Positions 26,543-35,456 of a stretch of DNA of 64,000 bases are shown in pieces (position 1 is the first letter of the stretch; the number at the start of each line of letters is the position of its first letter). The translations under genes were made by a program, and so were the position numbers. The stretch is taken from the NCBI RefSeq assembly GCF_004297875.1, contig NZ_SCSK01000067.1, forward strand, positions 1-64,000. Reading direction: 5' to 3'. This DNA is from Pandoraea sp. GTDB taxonomy: Bacteria > Pseudomonadota > Gammaproteobacteria > Burkholderiales > Burkholderiaceae. The notes beneath the pieces were generated by a model. It saw only the letters and a program-made list of their open reading frames with translations, searched no databases and was not told the origin of the DNA.

Positions 26543-28504
26543 TCAGGCGCTTGCGATAGCTGTGTCGCGCTGCAGTTGTTCGAACGCTACGATCTTGCCG
26601 GCCAGTGCGCTGGCTGCCACGGTGTAGGGGCTTGCCAGCCATACCTGGCCTGGGCCGGAGCGGCCCGGGAAATTGCGGTTGATGGCGCTGACCGTCACCT
26701 GCCCGGGGTCGGTGGACTGCCCCGGGCCGCAGTTCGCGCACGAGCCGCAGCCAGGAGGCACGAGCGTGACATGGGCGGCCTCGAAGGTGGCGAGGTAGCC
26801 GCGCTGCTCGCAATACCGGCGCACGTCGAGCGTGCCGAACTGCAGATAAAGGCGGGTGCCAGGGGCCACGCGCAGGCCATGATCGAGCCCCCAGCGCAGC
26901 ACCTCATGGTAGCTGTCGAAGTCGCTGCGCTTGCCGGCCGTGCAGGAGCCGCCGTAGGCGATATCGACCGCGATCGCGTCGCTCAAGGCCGAGGCGGGCA
27001 CGCCGTTGCCGGGGTCGCCCGGCCGGGCCAGCATCGGTTCGATGCGCTCGCCTTCGATGCGGATGACGTCGCAGTAGGGCGCCCCGGGGTCGCTCTGCAT
27101 CCACGACTCGAGCCTGAAATCGATGCCGCGCCGCTCCTTCAGAAAGGCGATGGTTTTCTCGTCCGGGGCCACGATGCCGGTCATGCCGCCCAACTCGGCC
27201 ACCATATTGGTCAGCGTGGCGCGCTCGTCGATCGACAGCGCCTGCACTGCCGCGCCGCCGTATTCGAAAACCACCCCGATCGCGCCGCCGGCGCGGATGG
27301 TTTCCATCTGCAGCAGATGAAGCACCAGATCCTTGGCCGTCACGCCGGGGCGCAGTTGGCCGCTGACCTCGATGCGCAGCGTCTGCGGCACCTTGCAGCG
27401 CACATAGCCGGTCACCCAGCTGTTGGCGATTTCGGTGGCGCCGGCCCCGAAGGCCAGGCAGCCCAGCGCACCCGAGTGCGGCGTATGGGAGTCGGTGCCG
27501 ACGATCACCTGACCCGGCAACGCATAGCGCTCGGCCATCAGCGCATGACAGATGCCTTCGGAGCCGGTTTCGCCGGGCAACGCGCCGTGCACCCTTACCG
27601 GGTAGTCGCGAGCGAACGCCTGATGACCCTGGGCGAGGTTGGCCACGCCCGGCAGCAGTCCGTTGCGCACGTGCGGCACGCTTTGCGCGGCTAGCACCAG
27701 ATGGTCCTGGAATGCAACGATATGCTCGGGATCGACCAACGGCGCGGGCTTGCCGAACGCGCGGTGCATGAGGTGCGCGCTCATGCCGGTGAAATAATCG
27801 TGGCTGAAGCGGTAGTCGGCCGCGATGAACACGCCATCGCCGCTGTGGGCGCGCTCGCTGGCCGGATGCAGATGCCGTTCGATGATTTTCTGGACCAGCG
27901 TGCGCGGTGCGCCCGGTTCGGCGCGCGCATTATCCGCGCGCGAGCGCGGCGCTGGCCAGGATTGCGAGCGGCTGTAGTCGAGCAGGCCGCCGGCGCGGAT
28001 GATGCGCTGGGTCAGTTCGTCGCGGCCGGCCAGGAATACCGACATCGGAATTGCCTCGCCAGCGGCGATGCGATCGAGCACCGAGAAATCGGTGGTGGTG
28101 AGAATGCCGATGTTGTCGCAGTTCTGTTGATAAATGCGCTCGAAACTTTGCGCCACGATCAGCCGGATGCCGGCCGACAATTCGGCCAGCGGCGACGATT
28201 CGCGCGATGAGCCCTTGCCATAGCGCTTGCCGGCCACCGTCACGGCGAAACCACCTTGCTTGACGGCGTTTTCGCCAAACGGCATTTCGTCGCCTGCCTT
28301 GAAGCCGACATAGGGGTAACGGCCCAGCCGCTCGTCGTAGACCAGCATCACAGTCACCGGGGTGATTTCGTCGGTCGAGACATCATCCCGCAACGGCCCG
28401 GCATCGGCCAGGCTGATCGATTCGCCAGCCAGCTGGCGGCGAATGCAGGCCGGGTCCTGTGACAGGTACAGCACGCGGGCGTCGAAGCGAACGGTATCTT
28501 CCAT
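26543..28504 (-). CDS. aconitase-family hydro-lyase with swapped domain order
   Basis: A 653-residue protein. The swivel (LeuD-like) domain comes first, about 1-170, with 'GKGSSRES' at 97-104. The LeuC-like catalytic part follows at about 200-650, with 'VGTDSHTPHSGALG' (335-348), Cys521 in 'GGSCTAGKR', Cys586 and Cys589 in 'GCGSCANCG' and 'INRNFPGR' (608-615). This is the AcnB-like order without the HEAT domain, unlike AcnA or LeuCD. The usual 'CTNS' of the first cluster ligand is 'CTAG'. It probably binds a 4Fe-4S cluster and isomerises a hydroxy-acid. The substrate is unknown. ATG 28504 starts the gene. Confidence 0.88.
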   Translation of the reverse strand: MEDTVRFDARVLYLSQDPACIRRQLAGESISLADAGPLRDDVSTDEITPVTVMLVYDERLGRYPYVGFKAGDEMPFGENAVKQGGFAVTVAGKRYGKGSSRESSPLAELSAGIRLIVAQSFERIYQQNCDNIGILTTTDFSVLDRIAAGEAIPMSVFLAGRDELTQRIIRAGGLLDYSRSQSWPAPRSRADNARAEPGAPRTLVQKIIERHLHPASERAHSGDGVFIAADYRFSHDYFTGMSAHLMHRAFGKPAPLVDPEHIVAFQDHLVLAAQSVPHVRNGLLPGVANLAQGHQAFARDYPVRVHGALPGETGSEGICHALMAERYALPGQVIVGTDSHTPHSGALGCLAFGAGATEIANSWVTGYVRCKVPQTLRIEVSGQLRPGVTAKDLVLHLLQMETIRAGGAIGVVFEYGGAAVQALSIDERATLTNMVAELGGMTGIVAPDEKTIAFLKERRGIDFRLESWMQSDPGAPYCDVIRIEGERIEPMLARPGDPGNGVPASALSDAIAVDIAYGGSCTAGKRSDFDSYHEVLRWGLDHGLRVAPGTRLYLQFGTLDVRRYCEQRGYLATFEAAHVTLVPPGCGSCANCGPGQSTDPGQVTVSAINRNFPGRSGPGQVWLASPYTVAASALAGKIVAFEQLQRDTAIASA

Positions 28505-28619
28505 GGCGGGGCATCTCCTTGTGACCCCACTATATCGGCGCTCGGGGGCGCGTGGCGTGACGGCTCGGCATGGCAGCCTTGCCGGGGTGTGATGATTCGG
28601 CCGGCAAGGCCGGCGCCGC

Positions 28620-29300
28620 TCAGGACTGGCTGAAGAACTCGACGGCGAACTTGATCAGCTCGGCCTGGCCGTCGATACCCAGCTTGCGCTTGATCGACAT
28701 GCGATGGGTTTCGACGGTGCGCACGGACAGGCCATGCAGCGAAGCGATCTGCTTGTTGGAGAGTCCATTGGCCAGGTGGCGCAGAATTTCGTGCTCGCGC
28801 CGCGTGAGTTTTTCGATCTCGCGCGCGGCGAACTTGTCGCTCAGCCCGTGCGTCGCGGCTGCTGGCGCCGGCTCGCGCATGTCGACGGCAAAGAACGTGC
28901 CGCCGCCCATGATGGTGTAGATCGCCTCGACGATTTGCGTGGCCGGCGAATCCTTCAGCACGTAGCCGTGTGCGCCGGCCGCCTGGGCTTGCGCCGCGTA
29001 CTCGCGATTGTCGTGCATCGACAGCACCAGTACCCGCGTACTCGGGTACCTTTGGTGGATCGCCCGGGTCAGCGCAATGCCGCTGCCGCCTTTCATGCTG
29101 ATATCGGTGAGCACCAGATGCGGCTGGGTCTGCTCGATCAGCCGCAAGGCGTCGGTCAGATTGCCGGCTTCGCCGACCACCCGAAGCCCGGCAATGGCAT
29201 CGAGCCGCAGGCGCAGGCCGTCGCGCACCAGCGGATGGTCGTCGACCAGCAGCAGATCGATCAGGGCGGGCAGGCGCGTCATGTCAGGTTCGCGTTTCAC
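28620..29300 (-). CDS. LuxR/NarL-type response regulator of the mctP region
   Basis: A 226-residue regulator. The receiver domain has Asp20-Asp21 and phospho-acceptor Asp66 ('VLTDISMKGGSG'), with Lys in 'VLKDSPA'. The C-terminal LuxR helix-turn-helix is 'LTRREHEILRHLANGLSNKQIASLHGLSVRTVETH'. The GTG start at 29300 overlaps the stop of the kinase gene, so the two are translationally coupled; ATG 29282 is an alternative. By context with the divergent symporter, it resembles the MctR side of a monocarboxylate-uptake control system. Confidence 0.93.
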   Translation of the reverse strand: MKREPDMTRLPALIDLLLVDDHPLVRDGLRLRLDAIAGLRVVGEAGNLTDALRLIEQTQPHLVLTDISMKGGSGIALTRAIHQRYPSTRVLVLSMHDNREYAAQAQAAGAHGYVLKDSPATQIVEAIYTIMGGGTFFAVDMREPAPAAATHGLSDKFAAREIEKLTRREHEILRHLANGLSNKQIASLHGLSVRTVETHRMSIKRKLGIDGQAELIKFAVEFFSQS

Positions 29301-30715
29301 GTCAAAGCGGCGGCCGTCTCCAGCGCCGCGGGATGGTAGGGAATCAGCGCGATCAACTCGGTATGGCCAGGGCTGGAGTCGATCTGCAGGCAGCCACCCA
29401 GCGATTCGACACGTTCGCGCATATTGCGCAGGCCGATGCCGCGCTGCGCGTCGGCGTGTACCGCTTCACAGTCGAAACCCCGGCCGTTGTCCATCACGCT
29501 GAGCATGACCTGGCGCGGCAGCACAGCCAGCGCGATTCTGACCCGGCTGGCCGCGGCATGACGCGCAATATTGGAGAGCGCTTCCTGGGCAATGCGAAAT
29601 AGTATCGTATTGAACGAATCGGGTAATGATTTGCCCTGCGCGGCCGAGACGTCGACGACGACGTTTTCGCGGGGCATGTAGCCGGTCTCGCCGAATTCCC
29701 TGCCGAGCTGCACCAGCGCGGCGGCCAGCCCGAAATCGTCGAGCATCGACGGGCGCAGCGCGTGCGAGATGCGGCGGATTTCGCCCAGGGTCCGGTTGAT
29801 CTGCGCGAGCGCCTTGCCGATCGTGGCATCGACCATGCCCGGGTCGTCTCGCGCCTGCCCGGCATGGGCCGGCACTGACTCGAGCAGCAGCTTGGTCGAC
29901 ACCAGCATCTGGCTGACGCCGTCGTGCAACTCGCGCGAGAGCCGCCCACGCTCGGCTTCCTGCGATTCGACCACCTGATGGGCGAGCAGCTTGAGTTTCG
30001 CATCGGAGCTGCGCCAGTCGGTGATATTCAGCGCCAGGCCACAGATGCCGATGGCCAGCATGCCGAGCGTGCCGGTCAGGCCGATCCACAACAGCGTGCG
30101 TTTGATATTCATCGACGCGTGCTGGTCGATTTGAGCCAGCGTGGCCGTGACGTCGTCCAGGTAGATGCCGGTGCCGATCATCCACCCCCAGCGATCGAGC
30201 TTGAGCACATAGCCGAGCTTGGGCTCGATCTGGTGAGTCGAGGGCCGCCTCCACGGGTATTCGACAAAACCGCCGCCTTGCTCGGCCCGGTGGATCAACC
30301 GCTGGATCGGCGAAGTGCCGTCGGGCGCGCGCAGCGACCAGAGGTTCTGGCCGACCAGTTCCGGCTGGCGCGGATGCATCAGCGATTTGCCGTTCAGGTC
30401 ATAGACAAAAAAATAACCGTCCGTGCCGAACTCTAGCTTGGACAATATCTGAAGTGCGCGCTCGCGCGTGGCGGCGTCGTTGCGGCCGGAATCATAGAGC
30501 GGTGCAATGGCGCTTTGCGCCAGGTCCATGTAATGGCGCAGCTCGGCCTGCTTGCTGGCCCGGTAGGCCGCCGCGATGATGCTTCGCTGGGAGTTCGACA
30601 GCACGTGTGCCTGCAACACCACGGCGATGGTGATGATGGCCGTCGCGATCATGAACGGCATCAGCGCGAGCAGGAGCAGCTTGCGTCGCAGGCCGGGAAT
30701 AGGGACGCTCAACAT
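29297..30715 (-). CDS. Cache-domain histidine kinase of the mctP region
   Basis: A 472-residue membrane kinase. Transmembrane segments lie at about 12-36 and 207-230, flanking a periplasmic single-Cache domain ('FGTDGYFFVYDLNGKSLMHP', 'KLDRWGWMIGTGIYLDDV'). A HisKA_3 domain with His264 ('RLSRELHDGVSQ') and an ATPase domain ('DNGRGFD', 'GIGLRNMRERV') follow. Cache domains of this type bind small organic acids directly, which fits control of a carboxylate transporter. It is transcribed away from mctP with its response regulator. The MctS-like role is inferred from this arrangement. Confidence 0.92.
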   Translation of the reverse strand: MLSVPIPGLRRKLLLLALMPFMIATAIITIAVVLQAHVLSNSQRSIIAAAYRASKQAELRHYMDLAQSAIAPLYDSGRNDAATRERALQILSKLEFGTDGYFFVYDLNGKSLMHPRQPELVGQNLWSLRAPDGTSPIQRLIHRAEQGGGFVEYPWRRPSTHQIEPKLGYVLKLDRWGWMIGTGIYLDDVTATLAQIDQHASMNIKRTLLWIGLTGTLGMLAIGICGLALNITDWRSSDAKLKLLAHQVVESQEAERGRLSRELHDGVSQMLVSTKLLLESVPAHAGQARDDPGMVDATIGKALAQINRTLGEIRRISHALRPSMLDDFGLAAALVQLGREFGETGYMPRENVVVDVSAAQGKSLPDSFNTILFRIAQEALSNIARHAAASRVRIALAVLPRQVMLSVMDNGRGFDCEAVHADAQRGIGLRNMRERVESLGGCLQIDSSPGHTELIALIPYHPAALETAAALT

Positions 30716-30869
30716 CGCGTTAAATCAGCCATCCGAGAAGGGCGGCAAGCCGCCGCGTCGAGCGACGCGGCCTAACCTGCGACCCGCAATTGATAAAGTG
30801 CCGCGGCATGGCTGCCGTGCCCGAGCGCCTCTGAGTTCGCGCCAGGACAATCGATCACGGAATCAATCT

Positions 30870-30979
30870 GCGTGGTACTACGTAGATGCCGTGCGACGCG
30901 GCTCAGGGTATTCCGCAGAGCGAAACCCTGCGGACAGGCGAAATTATCACTCAAACGGGCGATCTGCGTAGTACTACGC
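30870..30979 (+). promoter_or_regulatory. paired palindromic operators between the two-component genes and mctP
   Basis: Two related 14-mers lie 96 bp apart in a 394 bp gap without genes. GCGTAGTACTACGC (30966-30979) is a perfect palindrome and GCGTGGTACTACGT (30870-30883) is a two-mismatch copy. Both are preceded by CT. Their repetition and dyad symmetry suit binding of the LuxR-type regulator. No convincing -35/-10 pair could be placed by eye. Confidence 0.65.
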
Positions 30980-31109
30980 TTGTAGACGGCGGACAGACTC
31001 TCAATAATGCTCGCGCGTCCAAATACGAGGCGGACGTAATGACCGATGGCCGGCCGGTTTTACACGCCGGGCCGGTTTGCCATTTTGAGCCATATAAGGA
31101 GACTTGAGC

Positions 31110-31349
31110 ATGAAATCGACGATTCCAGCCCAAGCCGGCGCACGCTGGCGATGGCTGCTGCTATTGCCCTGGATCGCATTGTTCTGGGTGCCTTCGTACA
31201 ACGCCGTCGAGCCCACGCTCGCGGGCTTTCCCTTCTTCTACTGGTACCAATTGTTGTGGGTGCTGCTGAGCGCGGCCATCACGGCGCTTGTGTATGTCAA
31301 GACCCGGGGCCTGCATGCGGCCGCCGATGAGCGGGAGGCGACAGAATGA
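31110..31349 (+). CDS. DUF3311 small membrane protein, symporter partner
   Basis: A 79-residue protein with two hydrophobic helices (about 14-30 and 45-63). It has the DUF3311 features 'LPWIALFWVPSYN' and 'EPTLAGFPFFYWYQLLWV'. DUF3311 genes are regularly found immediately before MctP-type sodium:solute symporters and are thought to be an accessory subunit. The ATG at 31110 has AAGGAG eight bases upstream. A TTG two codons earlier is also possible. The gene overlaps mctP by 4 bases (ATGA). Confidence 0.9.
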   Translation: MKSTIPAQAGARWRWLLLLPWIALFWVPSYNAVEPTLAGFPFFYWYQLLWVLLSAAITALVYVKTRGLHAAADEREATE

Positions 31350-32878
31350 ACGTAACTGCTACCCTGGTTTTCGTGCTGTTTTTCCTGGCCGTGACGGTCA
31401 TGGGCTTCTATGCGGCCCACTGGCGCCGCGGCGACCTGCGCTCGATCGACGAGTGGGGTCTGGGCGGGCGGCGCTTCGGCACGATCGTGACGTGGTTTCT
31501 GCTGGGCGGCGACATCTACACGGCCTACACCTTCATCGCCGTGCCCGCGCTGGTGTTCGGCGCCGGCGCAATCGGCTTTTTCGCGCTGCCTTACACGATT
31601 CTGATCTACCCGTTTGCCTTCGTGGTGTTCCCGAAGCTATGGCATATCGCCAAGCGCCACGGTTACGTCACGGCCGCCGACGTCGTGCAGGGTCGTTTCC
31701 AGAGCAAGCCGCTGGCGCTGGCCGTGGCGGTCACCGGCATCGTCGCGACGATGCCGTATATCGCCTTGCAACTGGTCGGGATCGAAACCGTGATTGGCGC
31801 ACTGGGCTTTAACACCCATGGTGCGCTGGGCGATCTGCCGCTGATCATCGCGTTTGCGATTCTGGCGGCCTACACGTACTCGTCGGGCCTGCGCGCGCCG
31901 GCGATGATCGCGGTGGTCAAGGACCTGCTGATCTACGTGACGATCGGCGCGGCGGTGATCGTGGTGCCGGCGCAGCTCGGCGGCTTTGCGCATATTTTCA
32001 GTGCGGTGCCGCCGGCCAAACTGCTGTTGCACGCGCCGGACGCTGCCAGCCTGAATGGCTATAGCGCGTACGCCACGCTGGCGATCGGCTCGGCCCTCGC
32101 CCTGTTCCTTTATCCACACTCGGTCACGGCGATTTTCAGCTCCTCCTCGGGCAACACGATTCGCCGCAACATGGCGCTGCTGCCGGCCTACACGTTCATG
32201 CTCGGTCTGCTCGCGCTGCTGGGCTTCATGGCGCTGGCCGCGGGCTTGCAGAACATGCCGGAGTTCGTGCCGTACTTCAAGGCTTATGGGCCGAGTTTCG
32301 CGGTGCCGGCGCTGTTCCTGCATTTCTTCCCGTCATGGTTCGTGGGTGTCGCGTTTGCCGCCATCGGCATCGGTGCTCTGGTGCCGGCCGCGATCATGTC
32401 GATTGCCGCCGCCAACCTGTACACGCGCAATATTCATCGCGTCTACGTCAAACGGGATATGAGCCCTCACCAGGAGACCCAGGTGGCGAAGCTGGTGTCG
32501 CTGATCGTCAAGCTCGGCGCGCTGGCGTTCATCGTGTTCCTGCCGCTAACCTACGCGCTGCAGTTGCAGTTGCTCGGCGGCATCTGGATCATTCAGACGC
32601 TGCCGGCGATCGTGCTTGGCCTCTACACGCGGGTGCTCGACTCGCGCGGTCTGCTGCTGGGCTGGCTGGTAGGTATCGTCGCTGGCACCTGGATGGCCGC
32701 CTCGCTGCATCTGAAATCGTCGATCTATACGATTCACGTGGGCGGCATGGCGATTCCCGGTTATGCCGCGGTTTGGTCGCTGGCGATCAACATCGTCGTG
32801 GCGGTGGTGGTCAGCTTGGTGATCCGTCTGGTGCAGGGCGATTCGCGCGCCCGGCTGGATACGGCCAGCGGTAAATAA
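31346..32878 (+). CDS. MctP-like sodium:solute symporter (monocarboxylate uptake)
   Basis: A 510-residue member of the sodium:solute symporter family with about 13 hydrophobic segments. 'DEWGLGGRRFGTIVTWFLLGGDIYTAYTFI' near the N-terminus and 'KHGYVTAADVVQGRF'-like sequence are typical of the MctP/YhjB group. Close relatives take up lactate, pyruvate, acetate or propionate with sodium. It is coupled to the DUF3311 gene and divergent from a Cache kinase/LuxR regulator pair, the same arrangement as described for rhizobial mctP with mctSR. The exact substrate is inference. Confidence 0.9.
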   Translation: MNVTATLVFVLFFLAVTVMGFYAAHWRRGDLRSIDEWGLGGRRFGTIVTWFLLGGDIYTAYTFIAVPALVFGAGAIGFFALPYTILIYPFAFVVFPKLWHIAKRHGYVTAADVVQGRFQSKPLALAVAVTGIVATMPYIALQLVGIETVIGALGFNTHGALGDLPLIIAFAILAAYTYSSGLRAPAMIAVVKDLLIYVTIGAAVIVVPAQLGGFAHIFSAVPPAKLLLHAPDAASLNGYSAYATLAIGSALALFLYPHSVTAIFSSSSGNTIRRNMALLPAYTFMLGLLALLGFMALAAGLQNMPEFVPYFKAYGPSFAVPALFLHFFPSWFVGVAFAAIGIGALVPAAIMSIAAANLYTRNIHRVYVKRDMSPHQETQVAKLVSLIVKLGALAFIVFLPLTYALQLQLLGGIWIIQTLPAIVLGLYTRVLDSRGLLLGWLVGIVAGTWMAASLHLKSSIYTIHVGGMAIPGYAAVWSLAINIVVAVVVSLVIRLVQGDSRARLDTASGK

Positions 32879-32931
32879 CGCGGTATCCCCGTCGTCTGCC
32901 GATCGCCCGCTGACCACACGGCGATTGGGCG

Positions 32932-32965
32932 CGCCCCCGAGCGAGATCCGCTCGGGGGCGTTTTT
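32932..32965 (+). terminator. Rho-independent terminator of the mctP operon
   Basis: A 12 bp perfect stem, CGCCCCCGAGCG (32932-32943) with CGCTCGGGGGCG (32949-32960), followed by TTTTT. It lies between mctP and the convergent exporter gene. Confidence 0.92.
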
Positions 32966-32978
32966 CATTGGTGGGCGG

Positions 32979-34205
32979 TCAGCGCGCCTGGTCGGCCGGC
33001 ATGCGCTGACGGCGGGCCGGCGTCAGCAGCGCATTGCCTGCCGCGCAGGCGAGCAGCAGCACGCAGGTCGCCAGAAACACGTAGCGCATGCCGATATGCC
33101 CGCCGACGAAGCCGCCGAACAGGGGCCCTGCGACCTGACCAACGTATTGCGATGAGGTCGAATAGCCGAGCACGCGTCCGACCGACTCGTCGGGCACGTT
33201 GTGCCTGATCAGCGCCGTCACGCAGGGCAGCAGGCCGCCGAGCGACAGCCCCATCAGAAAGCGCAACCCGATCAACTGCCAGGCGGCGGTGACGAATGCC
33301 TGCGGAATCAGCAGCAAGCCTGAGACGGCGAGGCAGCCGGTCACGACCTTCATGCCGCCGATCCGGTCGGCGAGCTTGCCCAGGCGCGACGCCGAGACGA
33401 TGCTGCCGAGCGCGGCAGCCGACATGGCCAGGCCCGAGACAAAGGTGACCGTCTTGATGTCGCTGACCAGTTGTTGCACGTAGACCGTGATGATCGGCTC
33501 GATCGACATATTGGCGACCATCAGCAGGGTCGCGGTGGCCAGCATCGACAACACCATTTTGCGATTGCCCAGCGGCGCCGGCGCCCCCCTGACGGCGGCC
33601 CGGGTGCCGCGCTCGGCTTGCGAACGCGGCGGGCGATCTTCCCTGATCAAAATACAGGTGGCCAGACAATTGAGCGAAATGAAGCCGCTGGCCACGAAGA
33701 ACGTCATGCGGATGCCGAACAGCGACGGCATGATGCCGCCCAGCAGCGGCCCCATCAGGTTACCCGCCATGATGCCGGTCGACAGCACGCCTAGCGCCCA
33801 CGCCGAGCGGTGCTTGGGCGTTTGCGCCGCCACCAGCACGTAGGAACCTGAAGTGTAGCCGCCGGCCAGGCCGACCAGCAGCCGTATCCCGGCCAGTTGC
33901 CAGACATTCTGCGCCAGCCCGATGAGTGCCATGGTGAGCATCATGCCGATGCTGGCGCGAATCAGGTTCGGCTTGCAGCCGAATCGGTCCGCCAGCCGGC
34001 CCCATAGTGGTGCGACCAGCGCCCCGGCGAGGAACGTCGCGCCATAGACGATGCCGGACCATTGCACAATGGCGGCGTGGCCGTGCACGCCCAACTGTTC
34101 GATATAGACCGGCAGGAACGGCAGCACCAACGTCATCGCAATGATGTTGATGAAAGCGCCGAAGAAGCAAACGGCCAGGTTACGTTGCCAGTGAGATTCG
34201 TTCAT
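32979..34205 (-). CDS. MFS drug-efflux-type transporter
   Basis: A 408-residue major facilitator protein with 12 predicted helices. It has the loop 2-3 motif 'GRLADRFGCKP' (about residues 69-79) and 'GRLLVG'-like sequence in helix 4. A second-half repeat of the motif is 'GKLADRIGGMK'. The MdtG/TetA-like family exports drugs or metabolites by proton antiport. Substrate unknown. ATG 34205 starts the gene. It is divergent from the LysR gene at 34452, with about 245 bp between, but that regulator more likely serves leuCD. Confidence 0.88.
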   Translation of the reverse strand: MNESHWQRNLAVCFFGAFINIIAMTLVLPFLPVYIEQLGVHGHAAIVQWSGIVYGATFLAGALVAPLWGRLADRFGCKPNLIRASIGMMLTMALIGLAQNVWQLAGIRLLVGLAGGYTSGSYVLVAAQTPKHRSAWALGVLSTGIMAGNLMGPLLGGIMPSLFGIRMTFFVASGFISLNCLATCILIREDRPPRSQAERGTRAAVRGAPAPLGNRKMVLSMLATATLLMVANMSIEPIITVYVQQLVSDIKTVTFVSGLAMSAAALGSIVSASRLGKLADRIGGMKVVTGCLAVSGLLLIPQAFVTAAWQLIGLRFLMGLSLGGLLPCVTALIRHNVPDESVGRVLGYSTSSQYVGQVAGPLFGGFVGGHIGMRYVFLATCVLLLACAAGNALLTPARRQRMPADQAR

Positions 34206-34451
34206 GGTTCGCGAAGGAGGGGGCTGCCGCGCCGGTTCTCAGGCCGAGGATGCGGCGGCGCGCGCCGGACGTCAAGCTCGGGCGGCTCGCGGGACTGCCC
34301 CAGTATAAAAGCGGTGGTATGTCCGGGCGTTGTCGGTACGGCATTGCTGCCATGCCCGATCGTCATGGCAAAGCGGCATGCGAGCGGCGGCCGCGCGCAC
34401 CGGTAGTATGATCGTGCCATTTCGCCAACGCCCTGGATGAGGCGCCGCGCC

Positions 34452-35354
34452 ATGAACCATTTGCTTCGCAAGCTCGATCTGACGTCGCTCAGGCTGTTCG
34501 TCGCCGTGTGTCAGGAAAGAAATATTGCCCGCGCGGCCGAGCGCGAGTGCATTACGCCCTCGGCAGTGAGCCGGCGCATCGCGGAAATCGAAACGGTGAT
34601 CGGGCGGCCGGTGATCCATCGGGAGTCGCGCGGCATTTCCGTGACGCCGGTGGGCGAGATGGTGATGCGCCATGCCCAGGCGGTTATCGCCAGCTTCGAG
34701 AGCCTCGATGCCGAGCTCTCGCAATTTGCCACCGGCGCCAAGGGCAGCGTCAAGGTGGTCGCCAATTTGTCGGCCATCGTGCAGTTCTTGCCCGAAGATA
34801 TCGCCGCCTACACCCGCACTTTTCCCGACGTCGAAATTCAGGTGGACGAAAAATCGACCTCGAGCGTGTTGCGCAGCGTCAGCGAGAGCAGCGCGGACTT
34901 CGGGATTTGCAACGCGGTACCCGGCATCAAGGACCTGGAGTTTTTGCCGTACCGCACCGATCGGCTGTTCGTCCTGGTGCCGCGCGGGCATCGGCTGTGC
35001 GACGCGACAGCCGTCACGCTGGCCGACATGGCGCGCGAGAATTTCGTCGGCCTGGGCAGCGACACGTCGCTCGCGCGGCTGCTGGCGCAGCAGGCCAGGA
35101 GCCTGGGACTGGACATGAAGGAGAAGATCCGCGTCAACAGCTTCGACGCGCTGTGCCGCATGGTGCATGTACGCCTGGGCATCGCCGTGCTGCCGCAGCA
35201 CATCGGCGAGCTGTATGTCGACACGCTGGATCTGCAACTGGTGCCGATCGCGGAGCCTTGGGCATCGCGCGAACAGATCGTGGTGTTTCGCCAGCGCGAG
35301 CGGCTGACAGCGGCGGCCGCGGCGCTGGTCAATTTCCTGACCAATAAGCGCTGA
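34452..35354 (+). CDS. LysR-type regulator upstream of leuCD
   Basis: A 300-residue LysR protein with an N-terminal helix-turn-helix ('LRLFVAVCQERNIARAAERECITPSAVSRRIAEIE', about 13-47) and an effector domain (about 90-295). I chose ATG 34452, which has GAGG nine bases upstream; ATG 34437 is also open. It ends 102 bp before leuC on the same strand. A LysR next to leuC is common in Burkholderiaceae, so control of leuCD is likely. Control of the divergent exporter is a second possibility. Confidence 0.9.
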   Translation: MNHLLRKLDLTSLRLFVAVCQERNIARAAERECITPSAVSRRIAEIETVIGRPVIHRESRGISVTPVGEMVMRHAQAVIASFESLDAELSQFATGAKGSVKVVANLSAIVQFLPEDIAAYTRTFPDVEIQVDEKSTSSVLRSVSESSADFGICNAVPGIKDLEFLPYRTDRLFVLVPRGHRLCDATAVTLADMARENFVGLGSDTSLARLLAQQARSLGLDMKEKIRVNSFDALCRMVHVRLGIAVLPQHIGELYVDTLDLQLVPIAEPWASREQIVVFRQRERLTAAAAALVNFLTNKR

Positions 35355-35456
35355 GCCGTTGCCATCTCGTTCCGGAACGTCTGCCTTGAGCAATCATCAC
35401 CGCCGGGCCGCGCGCGGGTCAGTACCATTGGCTGACATTTTCGATTCCTGTGAACC

